Source of the DNA: Polaribacter sp.
Lineage (GTDB): Bacteria; Bacteroidota; Bacteroidia; Flavobacteriales; Flavobacteriaceae
Assembly: GCA_029245665.1 (NCBI GenBank)
Contig: JAQWOW010000091.1
Location: 1-10,485, forward strand
Length of the DNA stretch: 10,485 nt
Direction: 5' to 3'
The notes beneath the pieces were generated by a model. That model was not told the DNA's origin. It searched no databases and saw only the letters and a list, made by a program, of their open reading frames with translations. Shown here one piece after another: positions 1-7,457 of the stretch. The translations under genes and the position numbers were made by a program. How positions within the stretch are numbered: position 1 is the stretch's first letter; the number at the start of each line of letters is the position of its first letter.

Positions 1-459
1 AAATTTGTTGTCTATGTAAGCAAATTCATTTCCTGTGATTGTTAAAATTTGAGAATAGCCACCTGCTTTTGCAATTACTGAAATAGCATCACTTAGTTTC
101 TTATACAAAGGACGCATCAATTCATTCTTTTTTAATTGCATTAATTGACTTCCATTTTGTTGATATTTTTTAATATCAGCTTCCATTTCTGTAATTTCAT
201 TATAATCAGCTTGCTTAGCCAAAACTCCAAGTGTTTTTTCATTCTTTTTAAAGTCTTCAACTTTTAGTTGATATTTTTTTACTTTTACCGAGAAAGAAGA
301 ATCTAATTTTGCTCCGTATGCCTGAGACCTATTCATAACGACGGTAGTTTCTGGCATTAAGCTTATAATATACTCACTATCTACAGTACCAATTTTAGTT
401 TGACCAACCGTAATTGAACTCATTATAATAAAATAAACACATATAATTTTTGATTTCAT
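1..459 (-). CDS. OmpH/Skp-family periplasmic chaperone-like protein, C-terminus cut by window edge
   Basis: 153 residues are visible, starting at ATG 459-457 and running in frame off the left edge; family members are about 170 residues, so only a short C-terminal piece is probably missing. Residues 1-20 form a signal peptide (basic MKSK, then a hydrophobic stretch ending SSITVGQ), which places the protein in the periplasm. The mature part opens with KIGTVDSEYIISLMPE (22-37), the usual opening of flavobacterial OmpH proteins. A long charged, Lys/Gln/Glu-rich helical stretch follows (about 45-125), as in the coiled-coil tentacles of Skp, then AISVIAKAGGYSQIL (125-139), the conserved strand after the coil. 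Skp-type proteins hold unfolded outer-membrane proteins in the periplasm; that role here is inferred from the family. The leader is A-rich with no Shine-Dalgarno. A promoter-like site lies just upstream, so the gene may be expressed separately from miaA. Confidence 0.85.
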   Translation of the reverse strand, partial: MKSKIICVYFIIMSSITVGQTKIGTVDSEYIISLMPETTVVMNRSQAYGAKLDSSFSVKVKKYQLKVEDFKKNEKTLGVLAKQADYNEITEMEADIKKYQQNGSQLMQLKKNELMRPLYKKLSDAISVIAKAGGYSQILTITGNEFAYIDNKF

Positions 460-482
460 TTTTTTTTTATTTTTTTGAAAAG

Positions 483-512
483 CAAAGATATAAAAGTCAA
501 TGAATTACAAAA
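483..512 (-). promoter_or_regulatory. Predicted Bacteroidota promoter for the OmpH-like gene
   Basis: On the minus strand a -7 element TATCTTTG (490-483) matches TAnnTTTG, and a TTG (510-508, within TTTTG) lies 17 bases upstream, inside the 17-23 base spacing known for Flavobacterium promoters. It sits in the 58-base gap between the miaA stop and the OmpH-like start and leaves a leader of roughly 20 bases. Motif match only. Confidence 0.55.
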
Positions 513-517
513 GTTTG

Positions 518-1441
518 TCAACGGTTTATTCCTTTAATTTTTTTAGAAATTTCGGAAATAATAGAATTTGTACCCGTTTGATAATCAAACCACACTATAT
601 TTTGATCTTTTTTAAACCAGGTTTCTTGTCTTTTTGCAAATCGTCTCGTATTCTTTTTAATTTCTGATATGGCAAACTCTTTCGTGAAATTTTCATCGAA
701 ATATGAAAATAGTTCTCTATAACCAACAGTTTGAAGTGCATTTAAATGTTTATGGTTATACAAACTTTTGGCTTCTTCTATCAACCCGTTTTTAATCATT
801 AAGTCTACCCGGATATTTATTCTATTGTAGACAATCTCTCTATCTGCCTTTAAACCGATTTTTATTGAATGGAATTTTCTTGGTGATTTGGGTTTGTTTT
901 TAAAAGTTGAGTAGGCGATGCCAGATCCTATACAAACCTCTAATGCTCTAATAAGTCTTTGAGGATTGTCTATTTTTATAGAATTATAAGTTTCTATATC
1001 TAATTCTTTTAATTGATTTTGAAGGTTTTCAATCCCCTTGTTTTTTAATATAGTATTTAGATTAGCTCTAATTTGAGGGTCTATTTCAGGGAAATAATCG
1101 AGACCTTTTAAGACTGCATCTATATATAAGCCACTACCACCAACCATCACCTGAATTGGATTTTTTATAAAAAGTTTATCTAGTTTAGTAAGTGCATCTT
1201 TTTCAAAAGCCCCTACATTATACTCCTCGAAAATACTTCTATTTTGAATAAAATGATGCTGAGCAGCTGCTAATTCATTTGCTTCAGGAACAGCTGTGCC
1301 AATTGTCATTTCTTTATAAAATTGTCTAGAATCACAAGAAATAATATCAGAATTAAAGTGCTTTGCAAGTTCAATGCTTAAGGCAGTTTTACCAATTGCA
1401 GTAGGACCTACAATTGTAATTACAAAATTATTAGACTTCAT
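518..1441 (-). CDS. miaA: tRNA dimethylallyltransferase MiaA
   Basis: Transfers a dimethylallyl group from DMAPP to N6 of A37 in tRNAs that read codons starting with U; cytoplasmic. At 307 residues it is full length for the family. Visible motifs in order: P-loop GPTAIGKT (12-19), DSRQFYKEM (37-45) with the conserved Asp37 that contacts the target adenine, GTAVP (49-53, where GTAKP is usual elsewhere), GGSGLYIDA (101-109), QRLIRALEV (161-169), QTVGYRE (237-243), and RRFAKRQETWF (266-276) near the C-terminus. The ATG at 1441-1439 directly follows the TAA of the potassium channel gene (1444-1442) with no spacer, so translation is probably coupled to that gene and no own promoter is seen. Identification is secure. 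Confidence 0.97.
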   Translation of the reverse strand: MKSNNFVITIVGPTAIGKTALSIELAKHFNSDIISCDSRQFYKEMTIGTAVPEANELAAAQHHFIQNRSIFEEYNVGAFEKDALTKLDKLFIKNPIQVMVGGSGLYIDAVLKGLDYFPEIDPQIRANLNTILKNKGIENLQNQLKELDIETYNSIKIDNPQRLIRALEVCIGSGIAYSTFKNKPKSPRKFHSIKIGLKADREIVYNRINIRVDLMIKNGLIEEAKSLYNHKHLNALQTVGYRELFSYFDENFTKEFAISEIKKNTRRFAKRQETWFKKDQNIVWFDYQTGTNSIISEISKKIKGINR

Positions 1442-2272
1442 TTAATTTAAATTACGACCACAGTTATAACAAAACTCAGAATTATCTTTATGATCTTCAG
1501 TGGCACAATTTTCACAAGATTGGGTATTGGTATCAATTGTGTTTGCATGTGTTTTTGTTATTTCTGAACTAACGATACCAGTTGGAATAGCAATAATTCC
1601 GTAGCCTAAAATCATAATGATACTTGCAATAAATTGCCCAAATGCAGTTTGTGGTGCAATATCACCATAACCAACCGTTGTCATAGTAACAATTGCCCAA
1701 TAAATACTTTTTGGAATACTAGTAAAACCATTTTCTTCTCCTTCAATCATATACATTACTGCACCTAAAATGACGCATAAGATAAGTATGAAAAATAAGA
1801 AAACAGCAATTTTAGCTCTACTTGCTTTTAATGCAATAAGTAATTTATTTGAAGCTCCAATATATCTTGTCAGTTTTAAAATTCTAAAAACCCTTAACAA
1901 TCTTAGTGCTCTTAATGCTGCAAAGTGATGAGATCCAATAAATATAAGGGAAAGATATTTTGGTATCGTAGAGAAAAAATCAATTACTCCATAAAAGCTA
2001 AAAATATATTTAAAAGGCTTCTTTATGGATATAATTCTTAATATATATTCAAAAGAAAAGAGAATTGTAATTACCCACTCAAAAATATTTAATAAAAAAC
2101 CATATCTACTGTTTATGGAGTTTATACTTTCTAACATTACTAGAACAATACTAGTTAAAATGGCAATTAATAAAATAACGTCAAATAATTTACCTTGTTT
2201 GGTGTCTGCTTCATAAATAATTTCATGAATTCTTTCTTTCCAAGGAGTATCTTTTTGTTTTTTTGTTTCCAA
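1442..2272 (-). CDS. Voltage-gated-type potassium channel (ion transporter) with C-terminal zinc ribbon
   Basis: A 276-residue single-subunit six-helix cation channel of the inner membrane, expected to act as a tetramer. S1 lies about 31-49, S2 59-80 and S3 88-112. S4 carries basic residues at every third position (R121, R124, R127, R130, K133, R136), the pattern of a voltage sensor. S5 is about 155-176, the pore helix 188-198, the selectivity filter TVGYGD 199-204 (potassium type), and S6 211-235. After S6 the chain has no cyclic-nucleotide or RCK domain but ends in CENC...CYNC (C253, C256, C268, C271), which looks like a small zinc ribbon. The start is TTG (2272-2270): an in-frame TGA lies only seven codons upstream, and no ATG occurs before the middle of S1. 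It abuts miaA with zero spacing. Physiological role is not shown by context. Confidence 0.93.
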   Translation of the reverse strand: METKKQKDTPWKERIHEIIYEADTKQGKLFDVILLIAILTSIVLVMLESINSINSRYGFLLNIFEWVITILFSFEYILRIISIKKPFKYIFSFYGVIDFFSTIPKYLSLIFIGSHHFAALRALRLLRVFRILKLTRYIGASNKLLIALKASRAKIAVFLFFILILCVILGAVMYMIEGEENGFTSIPKSIYWAIVTMTTVGYGDIAPQTAFGQFIASIIMILGYGIIAIPTGIVSSEITKTHANTIDTNTQSCENCATEDHKDNSEFCYNCGRNLN

Positions 2273-2291
2273 AAGTATATTGTTTATTGTT

Positions 2292-2299
2292 CAAATATA
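2292..2299 (-). promoter_or_regulatory. Predicted -7 promoter element for the channel-miaA unit
   Basis: The minus strand reads TATATTTG, an exact TAnnTTTG match, about 20 bases before the TTG start of the channel gene. No TTG is found at the usual 17-23 base spacing upstream, so only the -7 half is supported. It would leave a very short leader. Confidence 0.45.
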
Positions 2300-2379
2300 A
2301 AACAAATAATTTCTTAAATAAATGTGATATTTTTATTCAGTTAAAAATAAAACGATATTTTTTCAGATCGGTATTATAA

Positions 2380-2420
2380 GACTTTAAAAATAAATAAAAT
2401 GAGTTCATAAATAGCTCAAT
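2380..2420 (-). terminator. Weak candidate terminator after the exonuclease/GIY-YIG gene
   Basis: On the minus strand, 12-30 bases past the stop codon, TGAG (2418-2415) can pair with CTCA (2403-2400), followed by a T-rich run (TTTTATTTATTTTT). The stem is only four clean base pairs with a mismatch inside it, so termination here is plausible but weakly supported. The rest of the 157-base gap to the channel gene is AT-rich with no other structure I can support. Confidence 0.3.
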
Positions 2421-2429
2421 ATGTTTTAT

Positions 2430-3509
2430 TTACAAACGAATTATTTTGTGTATTTTATTTTTATGTAGATAATTTTTAATAATATTTTTAGTTTTTATTT
2501 TATTATCAATAGGAGTTAAAATAGATTTTAAAATGTCTATTTTATTTTCTTGGTAATTTAAATTTGTGAATCCATATCCATAAACTTCATTGTCTTCTAC
2601 CAATATAATGGCATTTTCATCAATTGTTCTTCCTTTTTCAATAATTATAAAATCATCATTATTAAAGTCTTTGGCGATCAATTTTTGTTGCTCTTTACTA
2701 TTAAATTTTGGAGATAAAACATCCAGTTGTAAGTTGTATTTTAAACTAGTAAAGAGGTCATTTCCAGTTTTGTCAAAAGAAATTTTTTCCACTCTCTCTT
2801 GAATTTTTAGTGCTCTCTTAGTTCCTTTTAAAAAGAGTTTATTTACTTCTCTCTTTATGTTTTTTCCTTTTCCCAAATAGATGACCTTTCCATTGATGTT
2901 GTGAATATAAAAAACACCTTGTATTGCTGGGGTTTCATCTATTAGGTTTTTTAATTTTTCTTTTTGACCTCTTCTATCAAAATATTTTATAGAGCTTTGG
3001 ATGATCGTTTTATTGAGGTCTTTTTCTAATAATAATTTAAATAATTGCACAGTTGCCAATGCATCACCAGAAGCTCTGTGTCTATCTGACATTGGAATTC
3101 CTAACGATTTTATTAGTTTCCCCAAGCTATATGAAGGTTGGTTTATTATTAATTTCTGGCTTAATTCTACTGTGCACAAGGTATTTCTGTTAAAACGATA
3201 TCCTAATCTATCAAATTCTGTGCAAAGAATTCTATAATCAAAAGAAGAATTATGAGCAACTAAAATACAATCTGAAGTAATTTCTATAATACGTTTCGCT
3301 ATCTCATAAAACTTGGGTGCATTTTTAAGCATTTTGTTACTGATTCCGGTAAGTTTTACAACAAATTCTTGAATGGGTTTTTCTGGGTTCACCAAACTAA
3401 TAAACTGGTCTATAGTAGTATGCCCATCAAATTTATAGATTGCAATTTCTGTAATGCCTTCCTCATTAAATTTACCTCCAGTTGTCTCAATGTCTAAAAT
3501 AGCGTACAA
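2430..3509 (-). CDS. DnaQ-like 3'-5' exonuclease fused to a GIY-YIG (UvrC/Cho N-terminal-like) domain
   Basis: Numbering from a TTG start at 3509 (359 residues). The N-terminal half is a DEDDh exonuclease of the DNA polymerase III epsilon type: LDIETTG with D6 and E8, HNSSFD with D91, and DRHRASGDA with H144 and D149, so all catalytic residues are present. After a linker, residues about 197-263 resemble a GIY-YIG domain: GVFYIHN (198-204), VIYLGKGKNIKREV (209-222) with Y211 and R220, and a closing SPKFN. The position that normally holds the catalytic Glu (LLLE in UvrC) reads LKY, with Tyr258, so this half may not cut DNA. A repair or processing role is inferred from the fusion. The longest reading starts at another TTG (3557) and overlaps the upstream gene by 26 bases; I prefer 3509 because the protein then begins M-YAILDIETTG, as I recall for relatives, and the overlap disappears. 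Confidence 0.88.
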   Translation of the reverse strand: MYAILDIETTGGKFNEEGITEIAIYKFDGHTTIDQFISLVNPEKPIQEFVVKLTGISNKMLKNAPKFYEIAKRIIEITSDCILVAHNSSFDYRILCTEFDRLGYRFNRNTLCTVELSQKLIINQPSYSLGKLIKSLGIPMSDRHRASGDALATVQLFKLLLEKDLNKTIIQSSIKYFDRRGQKEKLKNLIDETPAIQGVFYIHNINGKVIYLGKGKNIKREVNKLFLKGTKRALKIQERVEKISFDKTGNDLFTSLKYNLQLDVLSPKFNSKEQQKLIAKDFNNDDFIIIEKGRTIDENAIILVEDNEVYGYGFTNLNYQENKIDILKSILTPIDNKIKTKNIIKNYLHKNKIHKIIRL

Positions 3510-3531
3510 ATTATTTTCTTTAATAGGATAT

Positions 3532-4209
3532 TTATGAATTGTAATTTCTTTGACCAAATATAGAACTTCCTACTCTAATCATCGAACTTCCATTAGAAAT
3601 TGCTAAAGGGTAATCTCCACTCATACCCATAGACAGTATTTCTAAATTACAATTATCGCTAGTATGGATCAGTTTCTGATTGTAAAAAAAAGTCTTTAAA
3701 GAAAAAAATTCTTCCTCTAATTGTTTTTGATCGTCTGTAAATGTTGCCATTCCCATAAAACCTACAATTTTTATATGCTCCAATTCAGAGATTTCTTGTA
3801 AAGATAAAATTTCTTCAATCTCCCTAAAAGACAAACCAAATTTAGTATCCTCTTTAGCTATTTTTGCTTGTAATAAGCATTTAATTACTCTGTCATGTTT
3901 TTTGGCTTGTTTGTTAATTTCTTTGAGCTTTTTTAAAGTATCAACACCATGAATTAGATCTACAAAATGAGCCATATATTTGATCTTATTGCTCTGTAAA
4001 TGGCCAATCATATGCCATTGAATGTCTTTGGGTAAAATATCATATTTTTCGACCATTTCTTGAATTTTATTTTCACCAAAAATTCTTTGACCCGCATTAT
4101 AAGCCTCTTGTAAGTCTTCTATTGGTTTTGTTTTAGAAACGGCAACTAGTGTTACATTCGAAGGAATTGATTGTTTAATTCGTAATAAATTTTTAGCAAT
4201 TGATTTCAT
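3532..4209 (-). CDS. yggS: YggS/PLPBP-family pyridoxal phosphate homeostasis protein
   Basis: A 225-residue single-domain PLP-binding protein with the fold of the N-terminal domain of alanine racemase. Family members bind PLP and influence vitamin B6 and amino-acid pools without a known catalytic activity. Motifs: LVAVSKTKP (21-29) with K26 as the expected Schiff-base lysine, FGENKIQEM (44-52), WHMIGHLQSNK (65-75), LSMGMSGDYPLAI (192-204), and the C-terminal phosphate-binding region IRVGSSIFGQR (211-221). Its ATG overlaps the serA stop by one base (TAATG at 4211-4207), which points to translational coupling in the serine operon. This fits PLP supply, since SerC upstream is PLP-dependent. Length and motifs are normal. 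Confidence 0.95.
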   Translation of the reverse strand: MKSIAKNLLRIKQSIPSNVTLVAVSKTKPIEDLQEAYNAGQRIFGENKIQEMVEKYDILPKDIQWHMIGHLQSNKIKYMAHFVDLIHGVDTLKKLKEINKQAKKHDRVIKCLLQAKIAKEDTKFGLSFREIEEILSLQEISELEHIKIVGFMGMATFTDDQKQLEEEFFSLKTFFYNQKLIHTSDNCNLEILSMGMSGDYPLAISNGSSMIRVGSSIFGQRNYNS

Positions 4210-5159
4210 TAGCCTAAAAGTTCTATGATTTGTTTTGCCAATTCTAAACCTATCTTATCTTGAGCCTCTTTCGTTGCTGCTCCAATATGAGGGGTTAAAG
4301 AAATTTCAGGATTCATTAATAATTGAACAGCAGGTGTTGGTTCTGTTTCAAAAACATCTAAACCAGCAAATTGTACTTTACCACTTTCTATTGCTTTTAC
4401 TAAATCAACTTCATGTAAAATACCACCTCTAGCAGTATTTATGATACCAACACCATCTTTCATTTTCTCAAATTCTGTTGCTGTAATGATATAATTATCT
4501 TGATCAGGCACATGCAAAGTGATAAAATCTGAATTTTTTAATACTTCTGACTTGTCTACTGTTTCAATAGTAAAAGTAGTTTTTTGACCGTTAAAAAAAT
4601 CCAATGTGATGGGAGCACTTATTATTTGATTGTCTGTTACTAAAACTTTCATTCCTAGACCAATAGCAATTTTAGCAACTTCTTTTCCAATTTTACCAAA
4701 ACCAATAATACCAATTGTTTTTCCTCTTAATTCTATTCCTTGAGAATATGCTTTTTTCAATTCTTTGAAACGAGAATCTCCTTCTAAAGGCATTTCTCTA
4801 TTTGATGAATGAAGAAATCTAACACCTCCAAAAAGATGAGCAAATACTAACTCTGCAACAGAGCTAGATGAGGCCATAGGAGTGTTTATTACATGTAATC
4901 CATTGTCTTCTGCATATTCTACATCAATATTGTCAAGTCCAACTCCAGCTCTTCCAATCAATTTTAAGCTTGGGCAAGCTTCAATTAATTCTTGCCTGAC
5001 TTGCGTTGCGCTTCTTACTATAATTGCATCAATGGTATGTTCATTTATGTAATTTTCTAACTGATTCTGAGCAACTTTAACGTTAATTACTTTAAATCCC
5101 CCTTTTTCTAAAGCATCAATACCACTTTTAGAAAATCCGTCATTTATTAATATCTTCAT
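4209..5159 (-). CDS. serA: D-3-phosphoglycerate dehydrogenase, short form without ACT domain
   Basis: Oxidises 3-phosphoglycerate to 3-phosphohydroxypyruvate with NAD+, the first step of serine synthesis. The 316 residues cover only the catalytic and nucleotide-binding domains of the D-2-hydroxyacid dehydrogenase family: GRAGVGLDNID (69-79), Rossmann motif GFGKIG (153-158), NTARGG (241-246) with catalytic R244, DVFETEP (268-274) with E273, and TPHIG (289-293) with H291. E. coli SerA is about 410 residues and has a C-terminal ACT domain that binds serine. That domain is absent here, so ACT-mediated serine feedback is not expected in this chain. Within the family the sequence alone would allow another hydroxyacid substrate; the serC gene 26 bases upstream supports SerA. 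It overlaps the following yggS by one base. Confidence 0.93.
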   Translation of the reverse strand: MKILINDGFSKSGIDALEKGGFKVINVKVAQNQLENYINEHTIDAIIVRSATQVRQELIEACPSLKLIGRAGVGLDNIDVEYAEDNGLHVINTPMASSSSVAELVFAHLFGGVRFLHSSNREMPLEGDSRFKELKKAYSQGIELRGKTIGIIGFGKIGKEVAKIAIGLGMKVLVTDNQIISAPITLDFFNGQKTTFTIETVDKSEVLKNSDFITLHVPDQDNYIITATEFEKMKDGVGIINTARGGILHEVDLVKAIESGKVQFAGLDVFETEPTPAVQLLMNPEISLTPHIGAATKEAQDKIGLELAKQIIELLG

Positions 5160-5185
5160 CTTTATTGTTTTGATAAAATTAATTA

Positions 5186-6253
5186 TTACGATTGATTTCT
5201 TTCAAGTTCTTGCATCACATCAACCAATTTTTGAACACTATACAGAGGCAAAGCATTGTACATGCTTGCTCTGTATCCTCCAACACTTCTATGTCCATTT
5301 ATACCACTTATTCCAGCGTCTTTCCACATATTATCAAACGTTTCTGTTAAACCCTCGTTGGTTAAAATAAATGTTGCATTCATTGTGCTCCTATCTTCTT
5401 TAGCAACTATTCCTTTAAATAATGAGTTTCTATCAATTTCATCATACAAAAGCGCTGCTTTTTTATTATTTACTTCTTCAATAAATTTAATACCACCTAT
5501 ATCTTTTAACCATTGTAAGGTAAGCATTGATACATATACTGCAAAAACAGAAGGTGTATTAAACATGCTATCTTTATCAAGATGAACTTGGTAATTTAGC
5601 ATTGATGGAATGTGTCTTTCAATTTTGCCTAAAATGTCTTCTTTGATAATTACCAGAGTTGTCCCAGCAGGACCCATATTTTTTTGAGCACCAGCATAAA
5701 TTAAATCGAATTTTTCGAAATCCAATTGGCGAGAGAAAATATCTGAACTCATATCACAAACCATAGAAACATTGGTTTCTGGAAATTCTTTCATTTGAGT
5801 TCCTGCAACAGTATTGTTACTAGTACAGTGAAAATAATCAGCGTCTTCAGGAATGTTGTATCCTTTTGGTATGTAGGAATATTTTTTATCTTTTGAAGAG
5901 GCTACTTCAATCATTTCACCAAAAGCTTTTGCTTCTTTAATTGCTTTGTCAGACCAAGTTCCTGTATTTAAATAAGCTGCTTTTTTGTTCAATAAATTAT
6001 ATGCAACCATTAAAAACTCTAAACTTGCACCACCCTGAAGAAACAATGCTTTATAACCTTTATTCTCTAATCCTAATAATTCTAGAGATAAAGCACGTGC
6101 TTTATCCATGACAGCCACAAAAGAGGAACTTCTGTGAGAAATTTCAATCAATGACAACGAATCATTGTTAAAGTTTAAAATTGCTTCTGATGCTTCTTTG
6201 AGAACTTCTTGGGGTAATATACAAGGACCTGCACTAAAATTATGTTTTTTCAA
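5186..6253 (-). CDS. serC: Phosphoserine aminotransferase SerC
   Basis: PLP-dependent transamination of 3-phosphohydroxypyruvate with glutamate to give 3-phosphoserine; many SerC enzymes also handle the phosphohydroxythreonine step of PLP synthesis. At 355 residues it is full length. Motifs: FSAGPCILP (6-14) at the N-terminus, QGGAS (73-77), NTGTWSDKA (96-104), YAGAQKNMGPAG (186-197) with PLP lysine K191, and GHRSVGGYRASMYNA (320-334) at the C-terminus, which binds substrate phosphate. ATG at 6253-6251, with a promoter-like site in the 100-base gap upstream. It is followed 26 bases later by serA, so the pair is an operon. I see nothing abnormal in it. Confidence 0.97.
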   Translation of the reverse strand: MKKHNFSAGPCILPQEVLKEASEAILNFNNDSLSLIEISHRSSSFVAVMDKARALSLELLGLENKGYKALFLQGGASLEFLMVAYNLLNKKAAYLNTGTWSDKAIKEAKAFGEMIEVASSKDKKYSYIPKGYNIPEDADYFHCTSNNTVAGTQMKEFPETNVSMVCDMSSDIFSRQLDFEKFDLIYAGAQKNMGPAGTTLVIIKEDILGKIERHIPSMLNYQVHLDKDSMFNTPSVFAVYVSMLTLQWLKDIGGIKFIEEVNNKKAALLYDEIDRNSLFKGIVAKEDRSTMNATFILTNEGLTETFDNMWKDAGISGINGHRSVGGYRASMYNALPLYSVQKLVDVMQELERNQS

Positions 6254-6302
6254 ATGAATACGTTTTAAGTTAAACTTTTTTTAATTTAATTAGTAATTTA
6301 AG

Positions 6303-6337
6303 CAAATATAATATGCTCAACCTTTTAAAAATATCAA
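6303..6337 (-). promoter_or_regulatory. serC: Predicted promoter for the serC-serA-yggS operon
   Basis: The minus strand carries TATATTTG (6310-6303), an exact match to the Bacteroidota -7 element, about 50 bases before the serC ATG. A TTG (6337-6335) lies 24 bases upstream, one base beyond the usual 17-23 spacing. It falls in the 100-base gap after the acyl-CoA reductase gene, so serC probably has its own promoter in addition to any read-through. Confidence 0.5.
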
Positions 6338-6353
6338 TATCTTTCTTTGAAGG

Positions 6354-7415
6354 TTAAATTTTTGATAAAAATTCTAATGTATTCACACCATCTGCATAAT
6401 CTGTTAACGATGGTTGTTGTGTTTGACCAAAGGCGATTTCACCTTCTATAAAATCTTTAGCAACAATGCATTGAATTTTTTCTTTATCTTGTTCTAATTT
6501 TCTTTTTAATGTTATTTCGTCCTCATAATACTCGTAAAAAACGGTTGCAATAGGCGAGGAGTAGCTTTGATCTTCTTTAATCATCAAAAAACCGTTTTCT
6601 AATAAATCATAAAGACTCATTAAATAAACTGCTTTATTGTAATCATAATTATTGGCATATTTTGCATTCTTAATCATGTCTCTTTTTGCAAACATTCCTG
6701 AAAAAAATAAATCGAAATTGTAGTTTTTTGGGACAAATAATTTTGAAACACTTCTACAACCCAACCCAAAATACTGAAAAATGTCATCAGACAATTTTAT
6801 AAAGTCGTCTTCAGTTTCATTTCCGGAAATTACGGCCACTGAATTTCTACTTTTCCTTATGATATTCGGTTTATTTTTAAAATAATACTCAAAATAACGA
6901 GCTGTATTATCGCTCCCCGTGGCGATTATTGCATCAAAATCTGTTAATTTTTCTTCTGTAAAAGTGATTTTACCTTTAAAATCTTGTTCTACATATTCTA
7001 AATATTTTGCCAAATAGGGTAATAAATGTTTGTCATTTGATGACTGCTTTATCAATACAGAATGACCAGAAATTAAGACCGATAAAAAATCATGAAATCC
7101 AACTAAAGGGATATTTCCTGCCATAATTATAGCAACATTTTTTGAAGAACTAGTGGTTAAACTAAAGCTCTCGGTGAATGATTTTAAGTTGCTTTCTATT
7201 AGTGATTTAGATATTGTATTTAATGAAAATATAACATTCTCTTTTGTAAACCAAGAATTATTTTCTTCTGCTAATTTTATCTGATGTAAAAATCCATCAA
7301 AAAATATTTCATTATGCTCAATGTTATCAATTTTTTTTATATTATCAATAGAAAACTGACTTAAAAAGTCCCCTAATTTTGCGAATGCAGTAATTCTGTT
7401 TTGAATACTAATCAT
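6354..7415 (-). CDS. LuxC-like acyl-CoA reductase family protein
   Basis: A 353-residue protein of the aldehyde dehydrogenase-like acyl-CoA reductase (LuxC) family; LuxC reduces activated fatty acids to aldehydes with NADPH. Conserved stretches: AGNIPLVGFHDF (99-110) followed by LISGHSVLIKQS (114-125) in the cofactor-binding region, ATGSDNTARYFEYYF (165-179), RKSRNSVAV (187-195), FGLGCRSVSKLFVP (216-229) in which C220 is the likely nucleophilic cysteine, and a C-terminal FGQTQQPSL (329-337). No LuxD or LuxE partner is present in the window, so a role in light production is not implied and the true substrate is unknown. It is divergent from the ferredoxin gene and is followed by serC. I recall this neighbourhood in other Flavobacteriaceae, which suggests a housekeeping function. 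Family call is firm, function open. Confidence 0.88.
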   Translation of the reverse strand: MISIQNRITAFAKLGDFLSQFSIDNIKKIDNIEHNEIFFDGFLHQIKLAEENNSWFTKENVIFSLNTISKSLIESNLKSFTESFSLTTSSSKNVAIIMAGNIPLVGFHDFLSVLISGHSVLIKQSSNDKHLLPYLAKYLEYVEQDFKGKITFTEEKLTDFDAIIATGSDNTARYFEYYFKNKPNIIRKSRNSVAVISGNETEDDFIKLSDDIFQYFGLGCRSVSKLFVPKNYNFDLFFSGMFAKRDMIKNAKYANNYDYNKAVYLMSLYDLLENGFLMIKEDQSYSSPIATVFYEYYEDEITLKRKLEQDKEKIQCIVAKDFIEGEIAFGQTQQPSLTDYADGVNTLEFLSKI

Positions 7416-7419
7416 TTAT

Positions 7420-7451
7420 TTTGGTTGTCTATAATTTTGGGTTTATTTTTG
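7420..7451 (+). promoter_or_regulatory. Predicted promoter for the ferredoxin gene
   Basis: The plus strand has TTTG (7420-7423), then 20 bases, then TATTTTTG (7444-7451), matching both elements and the spacing of Flavobacterium promoters. The last four bases of the -7 element are also the first four of the palindrome TTTGCAATTGCAAA (7448-7461). The ferredoxin ATG follows about 34 bases later. Confidence 0.65.
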
Positions 7452-7457
7452 CAATTG

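Noticed and set aside
3532..3557. 26-base overlap of yggS and the exonuclease gene as a true translational overlap
   Set aside because: It depends on an upstream TTG that adds a non-domain leader; the downstream TTG at 3509 removes the overlap and gives the expected domain start.
5256..5585. 109-residue plus-strand open frame opposite serC
   Set aside because: It lies wholly inside serC, which has complete family motifs; the product is a low-complexity antisense reading with no recognisable domain.
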